In this document: positions 46,601-54,286 of the stretch, piece by piece
Numbering within the stretch: the first letter of the stretch is position 1
Layout of the letters: every line of letters starts with the position of its first letter
Notes under the pieces: generated by a model
The model's input: the letters and a program-made list of their open reading frames with translations, nothing else
Told to the model about the DNA's origin: nothing
Databases searched by the model: none
DNA from: Haladaptatus salinisoli
GTDB lineage: Archaea > Halobacteriota > Halobacteria > Halobacteriales > Haladaptataceae
Assembly: GCF_020614375.1 (NCBI RefSeq)
Contig: NZ_CP085327.1
Span: 2,282,823 to 2,346,822, forward strand
Length of the DNA stretch: 64,000 nucleotides
Reading direction: 5' to 3'
Program-made: the position numbers and the translations under genes

Positions 46601-46825
46601 CTCGCCGAGTTCGAGGACACCGCCGCGGCGGTTCGCGCGGGTAACGTCGACTTCCTCGTCACCGACGACCGGGAGGCGCTGGAGACGGCGGTCGAAGAGG
46701 AGGTGCCGTACTTCACGACCGCGGCGAGCGCGAGGGCGGCGGTCGAAGCCCTCGCCGCGCGCGACGAACCGATGTGCGTCGAATCGGTGGGCGACAGGCC
46801 GAAGCGCGAAGCGGACTGGGGATAG
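43643..46825 (+). CDS. carB: carbamoyl-phosphate synthase large subunit
   Basis: 1060 residues, the full two-half enzyme: each half has an ATP-grasp domain ([20 protein letters not shown] in the first, [20 protein letters not shown] in the second) and pre-ATP-grasp motifs [20 protein letters not shown] and [20 protein letters not shown]. The C terminus (about 930-1060) is an MGS-like allosteric domain. It makes carbamoyl phosphate from bicarbonate, ammonia from CarA and 2 ATP, for arginine and pyrimidines. A 16-residue insertion ([16 protein letters not shown]) splits a hairpin between DGE and VYVLE. carA is 1.9 kb away and convergent. Confidence 0.97.
   Translation: [1060 protein letters not shown]
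46187..46234 (+). repeat. 48-base in-frame hairpin insertion in carB
   Basis: The stretch holds two perfect hairpins, GAGGCGC-AAA-GCGCCTC (46190-46206) and GCGGT-GAA-ACCGC (46215-46227), and the direct repeat GCGAGCG twice. It encodes [16 protein letters not shown], which separates DGE from VYVLEANPR; in CarB these normally join directly in a hairpin turn. It therefore looks like a REP-like element inserted in frame in a surface loop. Confidence 0.6.
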
Positions 46826-46890
46826 CCGGGCGGAGTTCCCAGCCGTACTCGGCTGGCCGTTCTCGAATCCGATACCAGTCAGTGGATTTA

Positions 46891-46900
46891 TTTATAAATA
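46891..46900 (+). promoter_or_regulatory. TATA box of the PQQ lipoprotein gene
   Basis: TTTATAAATA, centred about 21 bases before the ATG at 46916. The distance to the start is what a leaderless haloarchaeal transcript needs. Confidence 0.6.
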
Positions 46901-46915
46901 CTGATAGCAGTCGGT

Positions 46916-48658
46916 ATGAACGGACGGCTGACGCGGCGACGGTTGTTACGGACGACGACCGTCCCCGCGACGATACTACTCGCGGGGTGTAGCGAAATCG
47001 GGGCGGTAACCGTTCACAACGCCTCGGTCGAGAGGAGCGACGTGTACGCGGGGGACGAAGTCGCGGTCGAAGTGGTCGTGAAGAACACCGGGATTTCGTC
47101 CGACGACGCCCGTGTCAGCGTCTCGGTGAACGGGACGGTCGTCGACGAAACGATGGTCAGGGTGGGCGCGAGGGGGCGGAAGACGGTTACGCTCACGCAC
47201 CGCTTCGACGAACCCGGAACGCACTCCCTCGCCGTCAACGGAGTTACGGCCGGGACGGTCACCGTCGAGCCGGTGGTGTCGGTCGCGACGGCGAGCCTTT
47301 GCGAATCGACGGCGAATCTCGGAGAGGCGGTACAGATCGACGCGACGGTTCGAAATCGAGGCGAGACGCGGGAGAACGCTTCCCTCGTCCTCCGAGCCGA
47401 CGGTTCCAGCGTAGAACGGAAGGAGATGACGGTGCCCGCCGACGCCGAAACCGACCTCACGCTCCGATTCTGTCCCGCTGCTGCCGGTACGTACGACGTG
47501 ACCGTGAACGACACGGCACTCGGTACGCTGACCGTCGCCGACGCGTGGCAACAGTTCGGATACGACAGCGCGAACACCGGCCACGACGACGGGGCGACGA
47601 TGCCGTCGGAACGACCGTCGCGGGAGTGGTCCGCGTGGCTCGGCGAAGGGTCGCGCTCGTCACCCGTCGCCAGCGGCGACACCGTCTTCGTCGGTGTCGG
47701 CAATCCGTACGGAGCGTCAGATGTCGGTGCTGTCGCCGCATTTCGGTGCCACGACGGCAAAGCGCGATGGCGAACGGAGACCGAAGGGCCGGTCTTCGGT
47801 TCCCCGGCGCTCGCCGGCGGTCGAGTGATCGTCGGAACTACGGACGGAGCCCTACGAGACGTCGAATCGTACCGCGACCTCGGTGGCCACATCTCCGCGT
47901 ATTCGATGGACGATGGTACCAGCGTGTGGTCGCGTTCCGTCGAGAGCCCCGTGCTCGGGTCGCCGACCGTCGACGGTGACGGAGTGTACGTAACCGTCAC
48001 CGACGGGACGGTGCTCGCACTCGACGCCGTCGATGGGCACCAACGCTGGCATCGGTCGGTCGCCGAACCGGGGTATTTGACGCCCGCCGTCGCCGACGAT
48101 ACCCTGTTCGTCGGTGGATCGGGCGGAACCCTTCGCGCGCTGGACGCGGCGGACGGAAGCGAGCGATGGCAGCACGACGCCGGAGGGATGATCTGGAATT
48201 CGCCGACCGTCGCCGACGACACAGTGTACGTCGGCGGCGGGAGCGGAAGCATCGAATCGTCCGGATCGACGCTTCGCGCCGTCTCGGTCGCGGACGGAAC
48301 CGGACGGTGGAAACGGAAACTCGACGGTGTGATGAGCGGCTCGTTCGCGGTCGACGACGACGGACTCTACGCGAGCGTCGGCATCTCCGTCTGGGGAATC
48401 GACCGCGAGGACGGGAGGGTGCGCTGGCGAGGCCCAGATGCGAGGGCGGGGGCGAGCGGAGGCTCACCGGCAGTCGTCGACGGAACCGTCTACGCTGGCG
48501 TCGGTCGAGTGAACGGCGGCCTCATCTTCGCGTTCGACACCGAATCCGGAGACGTCGAGTGGCAACGCGAGGTCGATGCGGGAGGTAATTCACCGGCGGT
48601 TCACGACGGTACGGTGTACGCGACCGTCGGCTTTGGCAACCTGCTCGCGCTCCGATAA
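46916..48658 (+). CDS. PQQ-repeat beta-propeller lipoprotein with two CARDB-like domains
   Basis: 580 residues. The N terminus (RLTRRRLLRTTTVPATILLA, then GC) is a Tat lipoprotein signal with the lipobox Cys about residue 25. Two CARDB/Ig-like domains follow (about 32-115 and 120-205: VYAGDEVAVEVVVKNTGISS; ANLGEAVQIDATVRNRGETR). Residues 215-580 form a PQQ-type propeller with blades such as LRALDAADGSERWQHDAGG. It is probably a surface binding or scaffold protein. It lies between convergent carB and carA but has its own leaderless promoter, so it is not part of a car operon. Confidence 0.88.
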   Translation: MNGRLTRRRLLRTTTVPATILLAGCSEIGAVTVHNASVERSDVYAGDEVAVEVVVKNTGISSDDARVSVSVNGTVVDETMVRVGARGRKTVTLTHRFDEPGTHSLAVNGVTAGTVTVEPVVSVATASLCESTANLGEAVQIDATVRNRGETRENASLVLRADGSSVERKEMTVPADAETDLTLRFCPAAAGTYDVTVNDTALGTLTVADAWQQFGYDSANTGHDDGATMPSERPSREWSAWLGEGSRSSPVASGDTVFVGVGNPYGASDVGAVAAFRCHDGKARWRTETEGPVFGSPALAGGRVIVGTTDGALRDVESYRDLGGHISAYSMDDGTSVWSRSVESPVLGSPTVDGDGVYVTVTDGTVLALDAVDGHQRWHRSVAEPGYLTPAVADDTLFVGGSGGTLRALDAADGSERWQHDAGGMIWNSPTVADDTVYVGGGSGSIESSGSTLRAVSVADGTGRWKRKLDGVMSGSFAVDDDGLYASVGISVWGIDREDGRVRWRGPDARAGASGGSPAVVDGTVYAGVGRVNGGLIFAFDTESGDVEWQREVDAGGNSPAVHDGTVYATVGFGNLLALR

Positions 48659-48754
48659 CTGGCGATAGCAGAACTCGAACGAACCGGTTTCGGTCGAGAA
48701 AACGACCGAATTCGAAGACCGAGTCGCTGCGGGTAGGCGGAGTCGAGCGCGACG

Positions 48755-49819
48755 TTAGTCCGCCGCGACGAGTCGCTTTCGGGGTGCCATCGAAAGCACG
48801 TCGTCGAAGAAGTCGAGAGTGTCGTGCGGGCCGGGGTTGGCTTCGGGGTGGTACTGGCGGGTGATGACGTTCAGTTCGTCGCTCTCGAGTCCTTCGGGCG
48901 TGTCGTCGTTGACGTTGACCTGCGTGACTTCGAGGTCGCCGGGTTCGGCGACTGTGTAGCCGTGATTCTGGGTGGTCATGACGACCGTGCCCGATTCGAG
49001 GTCGAGAACCGGCTGGTTGACCCCGCGGTGACCGAAGTCCATCTTCTCGGTCGTGCCGCCGAGCGCGCGGGCGATGATCTGCTGGCCGAGGCAGATGCCC
49101 GCGAGCGGGAGTTCGCCGACGTACGTTTCGACGAGTCGCTGGGCCGCTTCGAAGTTCGCAGGATCGCCCGGACCGTTCGAGACGAAGAGCACGTCGGGGT
49201 CGACGCTGTCCACGTCCTCGGGCGTCGCGTCGTAGGGAAGGACGTGAACCTCAGCCCCGCGTTCGACCAGCGAGTCGATGATGCTCCCCTTCGCGCCGCA
49301 GTCGACGAGCGCGACGCTAGGCCCGTCGCCTTCGCTGAGGTGTATCTCTCGCTCGCCGACGCTGACCTGCGCGCCGATGTCGCGGTGGTCGCTCATGCCC
49401 GGACAGCGTTCCAGTTCGGCGAGGGCGTCCTCCGGCGTCACGTCGTCGCCGACCGCGATGCCGCACTTCATCGCGCCCTCCTCTCGAATCCCGCCGACGA
49501 TGTCGCGCGTGTCGAGGTGGTCGACCGCGGGAACGCCCTCCGATTCGAGCCACTCGGCGACGTCGTCGGTTAGCTCCCGCGCGACCACGGCGCGCGGGTG
49601 GACTCGGTCGCTCTCGAATCGCTCTTCCCTGACGCCGTAGTTTCCGATGAGCGGGTACGAGAAGGTGAGCACCTGTTCCTCGTAGGACGGGTCGGTGAGG
49701 CTCTCCTCGTATCCCGTGTAGGCTGTCGTAAAGACCAGTTCTCCGCATGACGTGCCTGGAGCGCGACCACGTGCTTCGACCACGTTGCCGCCCTCCAGCG
49801 CGACGTAGGCACCCGGCAT
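48755..49819 (-). CDS. carA: carbamoyl-phosphate synthase small (glutaminase) subunit
   Basis: 354 residues from the ATG at 49819. The N-terminal CPSase_sm_chain domain (YVALEGGNVVEARGRAPGTS, FTTAYTGYEESLTDPSYEEQ) precedes a class I glutaminase with Cys in LPLAGICLGQQIIARA and the His/Glu pair in YHPEANPGPHD. It supplies ammonia to CarB. A TTTATAG box at 49845-49851 (minus strand) places the transcript start near 49822, so ATG 49819 is preferred over ATG 49831. It is divergent from the Lrp gene. Confidence 0.93.
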   Translation of the reverse strand: MPGAYVALEGGNVVEARGRAPGTSCGELVFTTAYTGYEESLTDPSYEEQVLTFSYPLIGNYGVREERFESDRVHPRAVVARELTDDVAEWLESEGVPAVDHLDTRDIVGGIREEGAMKCGIAVGDDVTPEDALAELERCPGMSDHRDIGAQVSVGEREIHLSEGDGPSVALVDCGAKGSIIDSLVERGAEVHVLPYDATPEDVDSVDPDVLFVSNGPGDPANFEAAQRLVETYVGELPLAGICLGQQIIARALGGTTEKMDFGHRGVNQPVLDLESGTVVMTTQNHGYTVAEPGDLEVTQVNVNDDTPEGLESDELNVITRQYHPEANPGPHDTLDFFDDVLSMAPRKRLVAAD

Positions 49820-49844
49820 TACGAGATTCATATGGATTCCGGCC

Positions 49845-49851
49845 CTATAAA
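49845..49851 (-). promoter_or_regulatory. TATA box of carA
   Basis: TTTATAG on the minus strand, about 26 bases upstream of the ATG at 49819 and only 14 bases before the alternative ATG at 49831. It supports a leaderless carA mRNA starting at the inner ATG. Confidence 0.5.
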
Positions 49852-49858
49852 CCTTGCT

Positions 49859-49877
49859 TTCGTAACATTGTTACGAA
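49859..49877. promoter_or_regulatory. perfect palindrome between carA and lrp
   Basis: TTCGTAACA-T-TGTTACGAA, nine-base arms around one base, immediately upstream of the carA TATA box, followed at once by a further half-site (ATTCGTAAT). It is well placed as an operator for the divergent pair, probably bound by the Lrp-type regulator. Confidence 0.6.
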
Positions 49878-49921
49878 ATTCGTAATCGTCAAGTAGCGGG
49901 CGACTGTAGGTGCACATCTCC

Positions 49922-50335
49922 ATGGACGCCCTCGACCGACAGATACTGAATCTCCTGCGACGAGACGCCCGCACACCGTACACGGAGATAGCGGACAGGG
50001 TCGGCACGTCCGAAGGGACGGTTCGAAACCGGGTCGAACGGATGACCGAAGACGGCGTCATCGAACGGTTCACGGTCGCGACCCACACCGGGAACGTGAA
50101 GGCGATGATCGAAATCGGCGTCGACGTGGCCGTCGACACGACGCAGATTTCGGACAGGCTCGCGGAGTGGGAACAGGTCGACTTCGTCTGGCAGGTCAGC
50201 GGCGAGGACGACATCGTCCTCGTCGTGGACGCCGCCGACACGCAGGGAGTGAATCAACTCATCACTCGCGCGCGGGAGTTGGAGGAAGTCGTGAGCACGA
50301 AGACTCGACTGATTTTGGACGAACGCCTCGGCTGA
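49922..50335 (+). CDS. Lrp/AsnC family transcriptional regulator
   Basis: 137 residues. Residues 1-55 are the AsnC-type HTH (LDRQILNLLRRDARTPYTEI, VGTSEGTVRNRVERMTEDG) and residues 65-137 the RAM effector domain (VKAMIEIGVDVAVDTTQISD, EDDIVLVVDAADTQGVNQLI). The gene is divergent from carA with a palindrome between them, so control of carA and of itself, perhaps in response to an amino acid, is likely but inferred. The start is ATG 49922; a GTG at 49910 is possible. Confidence 0.9.
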   Translation: MDALDRQILNLLRRDARTPYTEIADRVGTSEGTVRNRVERMTEDGVIERFTVATHTGNVKAMIEIGVDVAVDTTQISDRLAEWEQVDFVWQVSGEDDIVLVVDAADTQGVNQLITRARELEEVVSTKTRLILDERLG

Positions 50336-50377
50336 GTGACGACGCGCCGAGAAGAGTCGAGGACCGATTCGACCCAG

Positions 50378-51082
50378 TCAATCCTCCGGCTGCGGCGGTT
50401 CCCCGACGCCCGGCGACTCCTCTTCCGGACGGTGCAGTTGCTCTTTCCCCTCGTGGATGCGCCGGTAGAGGCGACGGACGGTCTGGTCGAACGTCCCGCG
50501 TCGAACCCGCGGTTCGACCCGTCCCTCCCGAATCGCCTCGACGACGCTCTCGGGCGTGAGCGTATCGGCGTCCACCCGCGTGAACGCGCGACCGACTTCG
50601 ACGGGGTAGTGGGCGTCGCTCCCCCCGACCATCGGCAGGTCGTGTCGCTCGGCGAGCGCCTGCACCCACGACTCGGTACGGGGGTGCTTCCCGTTCACCT
50701 CGATGGCGTCGAAGTCCGCGTCCACCTCGCGCACCGTGCTGTTGCGGTACGGGTGGGCGATGATGGCCGCACAGCCGCGGTCGTGCGCGAGGTCGACCGT
50801 CTCCTCCGGCGTGAGCGTCGCCGGTTCGGTTCGGGTCGGCGGGTCGGGGCCGACGACGAGGACGTGGCCCTTCGTCGTGGAAATCTCGATGCCGGGAATC
50901 GCTCGAACCGCACCGGCGGAGAACGACCGGTAGTAGTCGTGGTTCGTCAGCGCGACTCCGTCCAGTTCCCGGTAGCGGGCGGCCAAACCGAGGAGGCGGG
51001 CGCCGACGGGGTCGTACACCTCCGCGGCCCGGGAATGGCCGTGGAAGAATCGGGTGTGCGTGTGCAGGTCGAGTGTGAACAC
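50378..51082 (-). CDS. PHP domain phosphoesterase
   Basis: 234 residues, GTG start at 51082. The metal motifs of the PHP superfamily are clear: LDLHTHTRFFHGH, LTNHDYYRSF, IPGIEISTTKGH, AAIIAHPYR and GGSDAHYP, so a polymerase-and-histidinol-phosphatase fold with a trinuclear metal site is present. Family members cleave phosphoesters (for example 5'-3' oligonucleotide phosphatases or histidinol phosphatase). There is no clear pathway context. It is divergent from the lipid-kinase-like gene, with a 54-base gap. Confidence 0.85.
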   Translation of the reverse strand: MFTLDLHTHTRFFHGHSRAAEVYDPVGARLLGLAARYRELDGVALTNHDYYRSFSAGAVRAIPGIEISTTKGHVLVVGPDPPTRTEPATLTPEETVDLAHDRGCAAIIAHPYRNSTVREVDADFDAIEVNGKHPRTESWVQALAERHDLPMVGGSDAHYPVEVGRAFTRVDADTLTPESVVEAIREGRVEPRVRRGTFDQTVRRLYRRIHEGKEQLHRPEEESPGVGEPPQPED

Positions 51083-51136
51083 GTCCGTAGATACGAGGCC
51101 GACAGACCTTTGGTTTTTCCGCCGGCAAAGTACCGT

Positions 51137-52093
51137 ATGGATGCCGACGAGGCCGGTATCGCCGGCGACCTCGCGGCGAACGACGACATCGAGTACGACC
51201 GCGTCGTCGTCATGAACCCGGTCAGTGGGGACGGGAGTCACCGCGAGCAGATTCGGAACCTCGCCATCGAACACGATTTTACGGTGCTCGAATCCCGCGA
51301 AGAGGGCCACGCCGTCGAACTCGCTCGACACGCCGCCGAGAGCGACGTGTCGATGGTGGCCGCGGCGGGCGGCGACGGAACGATAAACGAGGCCGTCCGG
51401 GGTCTCGTCGCGGCGGACGCGCTGGACGACGTGACGTTCGGCGTCGTTCCGACCGGGACGGGGAACAACTTCGCCGGAAACGTGGGCGTGACGGACGTCG
51501 AACGAGCGTTCGAAGTGCTCGAAAACGGCGAGCGCAGGCGAATCGACCTCGGAACGACGAACGAACGGGTGTTCGTCAACTCCTGCGTCGGCGGACTGAC
51601 CGCGGATGCGAGCGGCGAAACCGACTCCGAGCAGAAAGAGCGCCTCGGCGTGCTCGCCTACGTCGTTAACACGCTCCGCCTGATGACGGACTTCGAGGGC
51701 GTTCCGCTCGCCGTGAAGGCCTCGACGGAGGGCGAGGTGTCGTGGTCCGGCGAGGCCGTGTTCGTGCTCGTCGGCAACGGGCGGCGGTTCCCGGTGAAAG
51801 GGCGCACGCAGGCGAACATGGAGGACGGTCTCCTCGACGTGACCATTATCGAACAGATGCCCGCCGCGAACCTCGTCGGCGAGGCCGCGATCCAGCGGCT
51901 GTTCGGCCAGGAGACCGAAAACGTGACGCGACTGCAGACGCCGACGCTCGACATCGAGGTCGAGCGCGACGAACCGATCCGGTTCAGTCTCGACGGCGAA
52001 ATGGGCGAGTGGAACGAACTGAGCCTCGGCGTGATACCGCACGCGCTGGAACTCTGCGTCGGGCCGGAGTACGAACCGCTGCCGGACGAGTAG
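51137..52093 (+). CDS. diacylglycerol/sphingosine kinase family protein (YegS/LCB5 type)
   Basis: 318 residues. The kinase catalytic fold has VVVMNPVSGDG, AAAGGDGTINEAVRGL, VPTGTGNNFAGN, and FVNSCVGGLTADASG; the C-terminal beta-domain has EDGLLDVTIIEQM and SLDGEMGEWNEL. Such enzymes phosphorylate diacylglycerol or related lipids with ATP. In haloarchaea a role in ether-lipid metabolism is expected but not shown. The ATG at 51137 is preceded by a short, divergent promoter region. Confidence 0.9.
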   Translation: MDADEAGIAGDLAANDDIEYDRVVVMNPVSGDGSHREQIRNLAIEHDFTVLESREEGHAVELARHAAESDVSMVAAAGGDGTINEAVRGLVAADALDDVTFGVVPTGTGNNFAGNVGVTDVERAFEVLENGERRRIDLGTTNERVFVNSCVGGLTADASGETDSEQKERLGVLAYVVNTLRLMTDFEGVPLAVKASTEGEVSWSGEAVFVLVGNGRRFPVKGRTQANMEDGLLDVTIIEQMPAANLVGEAAIQRLFGQETENVTRLQTPTLDIEVERDEPIRFSLDGEMGEWNELSLGVIPHALELCVGPEYEPLPDE

Positions 52094-52102
52094 GCGGACG
52101 CC

Positions 52103-53059
52103 TCAATCGTCGGATTCGCCGACAGCGAGCGCCTCGTCGACGGGGTCGTCGGGCGTCACCTCGTCGAGTTCGGGCGGCATCCCGAGGCGATAGTTCTCGC
52201 CGTCCGCGCCGTCCTCGCGGAGTTCCGTGCGACCGCGGCGAATCGCCACGTCGTCGTTCAGGTGCAGGCGGACGGCTTCGAGCAGCGCGTCGGCTTCGAG
52301 GGGTTGGCCGCGCTCGCGCAGCTCCTCGACGCTGGCGTCGTCGGGGACGTTGAAGGCGCGCTGGGTGAGTATCGGCCCCTGGTCGAGGTCGGTCGTCACG
52401 TAGTGCGCGGTGACGCCCGCGACGCGGACGCCCGCTTCCTTCGCCTGTCGGTAGGCTTTCGCGCCGGGGAACGCCGGGAGGAGGCTCGGGTGGACGTTGA
52501 CGATGCGCCCCTCGTAGCGGAAGACGACCTTCGGGCTGAGGATGCGCATGAATCGCGCGAGGACGACGAGGTCGACGTCGTAGTCGTCCAGCAGGGAAAG
52601 CAGGCGGTCCTCGTCGTGGACGCCCTTCTCGTCCCCCACGTCGTGGAAGGGGATGCCGTGGCGCTCGGCGACCGGTCGGAGGTCGTCGTGGTTACCGATG
52701 ACGACGCCGATATCGGCTCCGAGGTCGGCGCGAGCGTCGAGCAGTTTGCGGAGGCAGTGCGACTCCTTCGTGACGAGGACGGCGAGCTGTCGGGTGTCGC
52801 GCTCCTCCGGAAACCGGACTCGCACGTCCAAGTCGAGGTCGTCGCCGAGGGCGGAGAGGTCGCGCCGGAGGCGGTGTTCGCTCACCGCCATCCCGCTCGT
52901 GTCGACGCGCATCGTCATCCGGAAGATTCCGTCTCGAACCGCTTGGTCGACGTCCTCGATGTTGACGTCGCGCTCGAAGAGGAGGGTCGTGACGCGAGCG
53001 ACGAGTCCGGTGTCGTCGTCGCCGACGACGGTTATCTCGGTCAGTTCGTGCGGATTCAT
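52103..53059 (-). CDS. purU: formyltetrahydrofolate deformylase / GAR transformylase-like protein with ACT domain
   Basis: 318 residues. Residues 1-80 are an ACT domain (LTEITVVGDDDTGLVARVTT), as in PurU. Residues 90-285 are a formyltransferase fold with Asn, His and Asp in GVVIGNHDD, NVHPSLLPAFPGAKAY and TTDLDQGPI. NVHPSLLPAF is closer to PurN, while AKAYRQAKEAGVRVAGVTAH is PurU-like. A C-terminal extension (about 285-318) is Asp/Glu-rich. It is divergent from purS-purQ and so belongs to purine biosynthesis, either releasing formate or donating formyl to GAR. Confidence 0.82.
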   Translation of the reverse strand: MNPHELTEITVVGDDDTGLVARVTTLLFERDVNIEDVDQAVRDGIFRMTMRVDTSGMAVSEHRLRRDLSALGDDLDLDVRVRFPEERDTRQLAVLVTKESHCLRKLLDARADLGADIGVVIGNHDDLRPVAERHGIPFHDVGDEKGVHDEDRLLSLLDDYDVDLVVLARFMRILSPKVVFRYEGRIVNVHPSLLPAFPGAKAYRQAKEAGVRVAGVTAHYVTTDLDQGPILTQRAFNVPDDASVEELRERGQPLEADALLEAVRLHLNDDVAIRRGRTELREDGADGENYRLGMPPELDEVTPDDPVDEALAVGESDD

Positions 53060-53354
53060 CGTCTCACCTGTCGCGTTCGGGGAACCAGCATCGGAAATCT
53101 CTTCCGTCCCGGAGGGACAAAAGCGTTTGTTCCCGCGCAATTCTTCCATCGCGGCCTGCGGCGTTCAGGCGGAGCCTGAACGAAATCGGCGACGAACAGG
53201 CCGCCGTTACCGTTCCTCGTACCGGGCCCGCGCCGCCGACCCCGCGACGCGACGAATCGGGACGCGGTCGAAACAGCGCCGTCCGAATCACACGAACGTG
53301 CATAACGACATCGTTCCAAAAGAGCTTTTGAGCACGGACGCGCAGGGACGGGTG

Positions 53355-53606
53355 ATGACTGCCTACACCGCGACGGTGACGGTTCGGCTGAAGCAGGGCG
53401 TCCTCGACCCCGAAGCCGAGACGACGCGACGGGCGCTGGAACGACTCGGTTTCGAACTGGAGTCGCTTCGCTCGGCGGACGAGTTCGAAATCGACCTCGA
53501 CGCCGACTCCCCGACGAACGCCGAAGACCGGGCCGGAGAGATGGCGGAACGCCTGCTCGCCAATCCGACGATTCACGATTACACGGTGGCCGTCGAGGAA
53601 CGATGA
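53355..53606 (+). CDS. purS: phosphoribosylformylglycinamidine synthase subunit PurS
   Basis: 83 residues, the normal PurS size: YTATVTVRLKQGVLDPEAET, ERLGFELESLRSADEFEIDL. It bridges PurQ and PurL in the FGAM synthase complex of purine synthesis. The start at 53355 is an ATG; the stop overlaps purQ (ATGA). purL is not in the window. Confidence 0.93.
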   Translation: MTAYTATVTVRLKQGVLDPEAETTRRALERLGFELESLRSADEFEIDLDADSPTNAEDRAGEMAERLLANPTIHDYTVAVEER

Positions 53607-54277
53607 CGGTCGCCATCGTCCGGTTCGGCGGGAGCAACTGCGACCGCGACGCGGAGCGCGCCCTCTCGCACCTCGGAATCGACGCCGAACTCGTCTGGCA
53701 CGAGGACGGCCTGCCGGCGGACGCGACGGGCGTGATACTCCCCGGCGGATTCTCCTACGGCGACTACCTCCGAGCGGGGGCCATCGCCGCCAACTCCCCG
53801 GTCGTGGACGAGGTGCGCGAGGCCGCCGAGTCCGGCGTTCCCATCCTCGGCGTCTGCAACGGCGCGCAAATCGGGTGTGAGTCTGGCCTGACCCCCGGCG
53901 CGTTCACCACCAACCGGAGCGCCCGGTTCCAGTGCGAGGGCGTCCACCTGCGCGTCGAGAACGCCGACACGCCGTGGACCGCCGCCTACGACGAGGGCGA
54001 GGTCATCGAGGTTCCCATCGCCCACGGCGAAGGCCGATTCGAGATACCCGACGAGGAGTACGACGAACTCGACGCCGCGGGGCGCGTCCTGTTCCGCTAC
54101 TGCGACGCGGCGGGGAACGTCACCGAGGACGCGAACCCGAACGGGTCGAAGGGAAACGTCGCCGGCATCCTCGGCGAATCGGACACCGTCGCGGTCATGA
54201 TGCCCCACCCCGAGCGCGCGACCCTGCCGGATATCGGCGGCACCGACGGCGGCGGCGTCCTGCGCGGCTTCGCCTGA
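53603..54277 (+). CDS. purQ: phosphoribosylformylglycinamidine synthase subunit PurQ (glutaminase)
   Basis: 224 residues, class I glutaminase: VAIVRFGGSNCDRD, the nucleophile Cys in PILGVCNGAQIGCESG, and the His/Glu pair in MMPHPERATLP. It supplies ammonia for FGAM formation. It overlaps purS by 4 bases and so is coupled to it. Convergent with an EamA gene 9 bases downstream. Confidence 0.95.
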   Translation: MTVAIVRFGGSNCDRDAERALSHLGIDAELVWHEDGLPADATGVILPGGFSYGDYLRAGAIAANSPVVDEVREAAESGVPILGVCNGAQIGCESGLTPGAFTTNRSARFQCEGVHLRVENADTPWTAAYDEGEVIEVPIAHGEGRFEIPDEEYDELDAAGRVLFRYCDAAGNVTEDANPNGSKGNVAGILGESDTVAVMMPHPERATLPDIGGTDGGGVLRGFA

Positions 54278-54286
54278 GTCTCCTTT

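Noticed and set aside
46885-46915. Possible cotranscription of the PQQ lipoprotein with carB
   Set aside because: A clear TATA box sits at leaderless distance from its ATG, so it has its own promoter.
51603-51623. Second copy of the carB hairpin element in the lipid-kinase-like gene
   Set aside because: 20 of 21 bases match, but the encoded TADASGETDSE appears to be native to this family and the rest of the element is missing.
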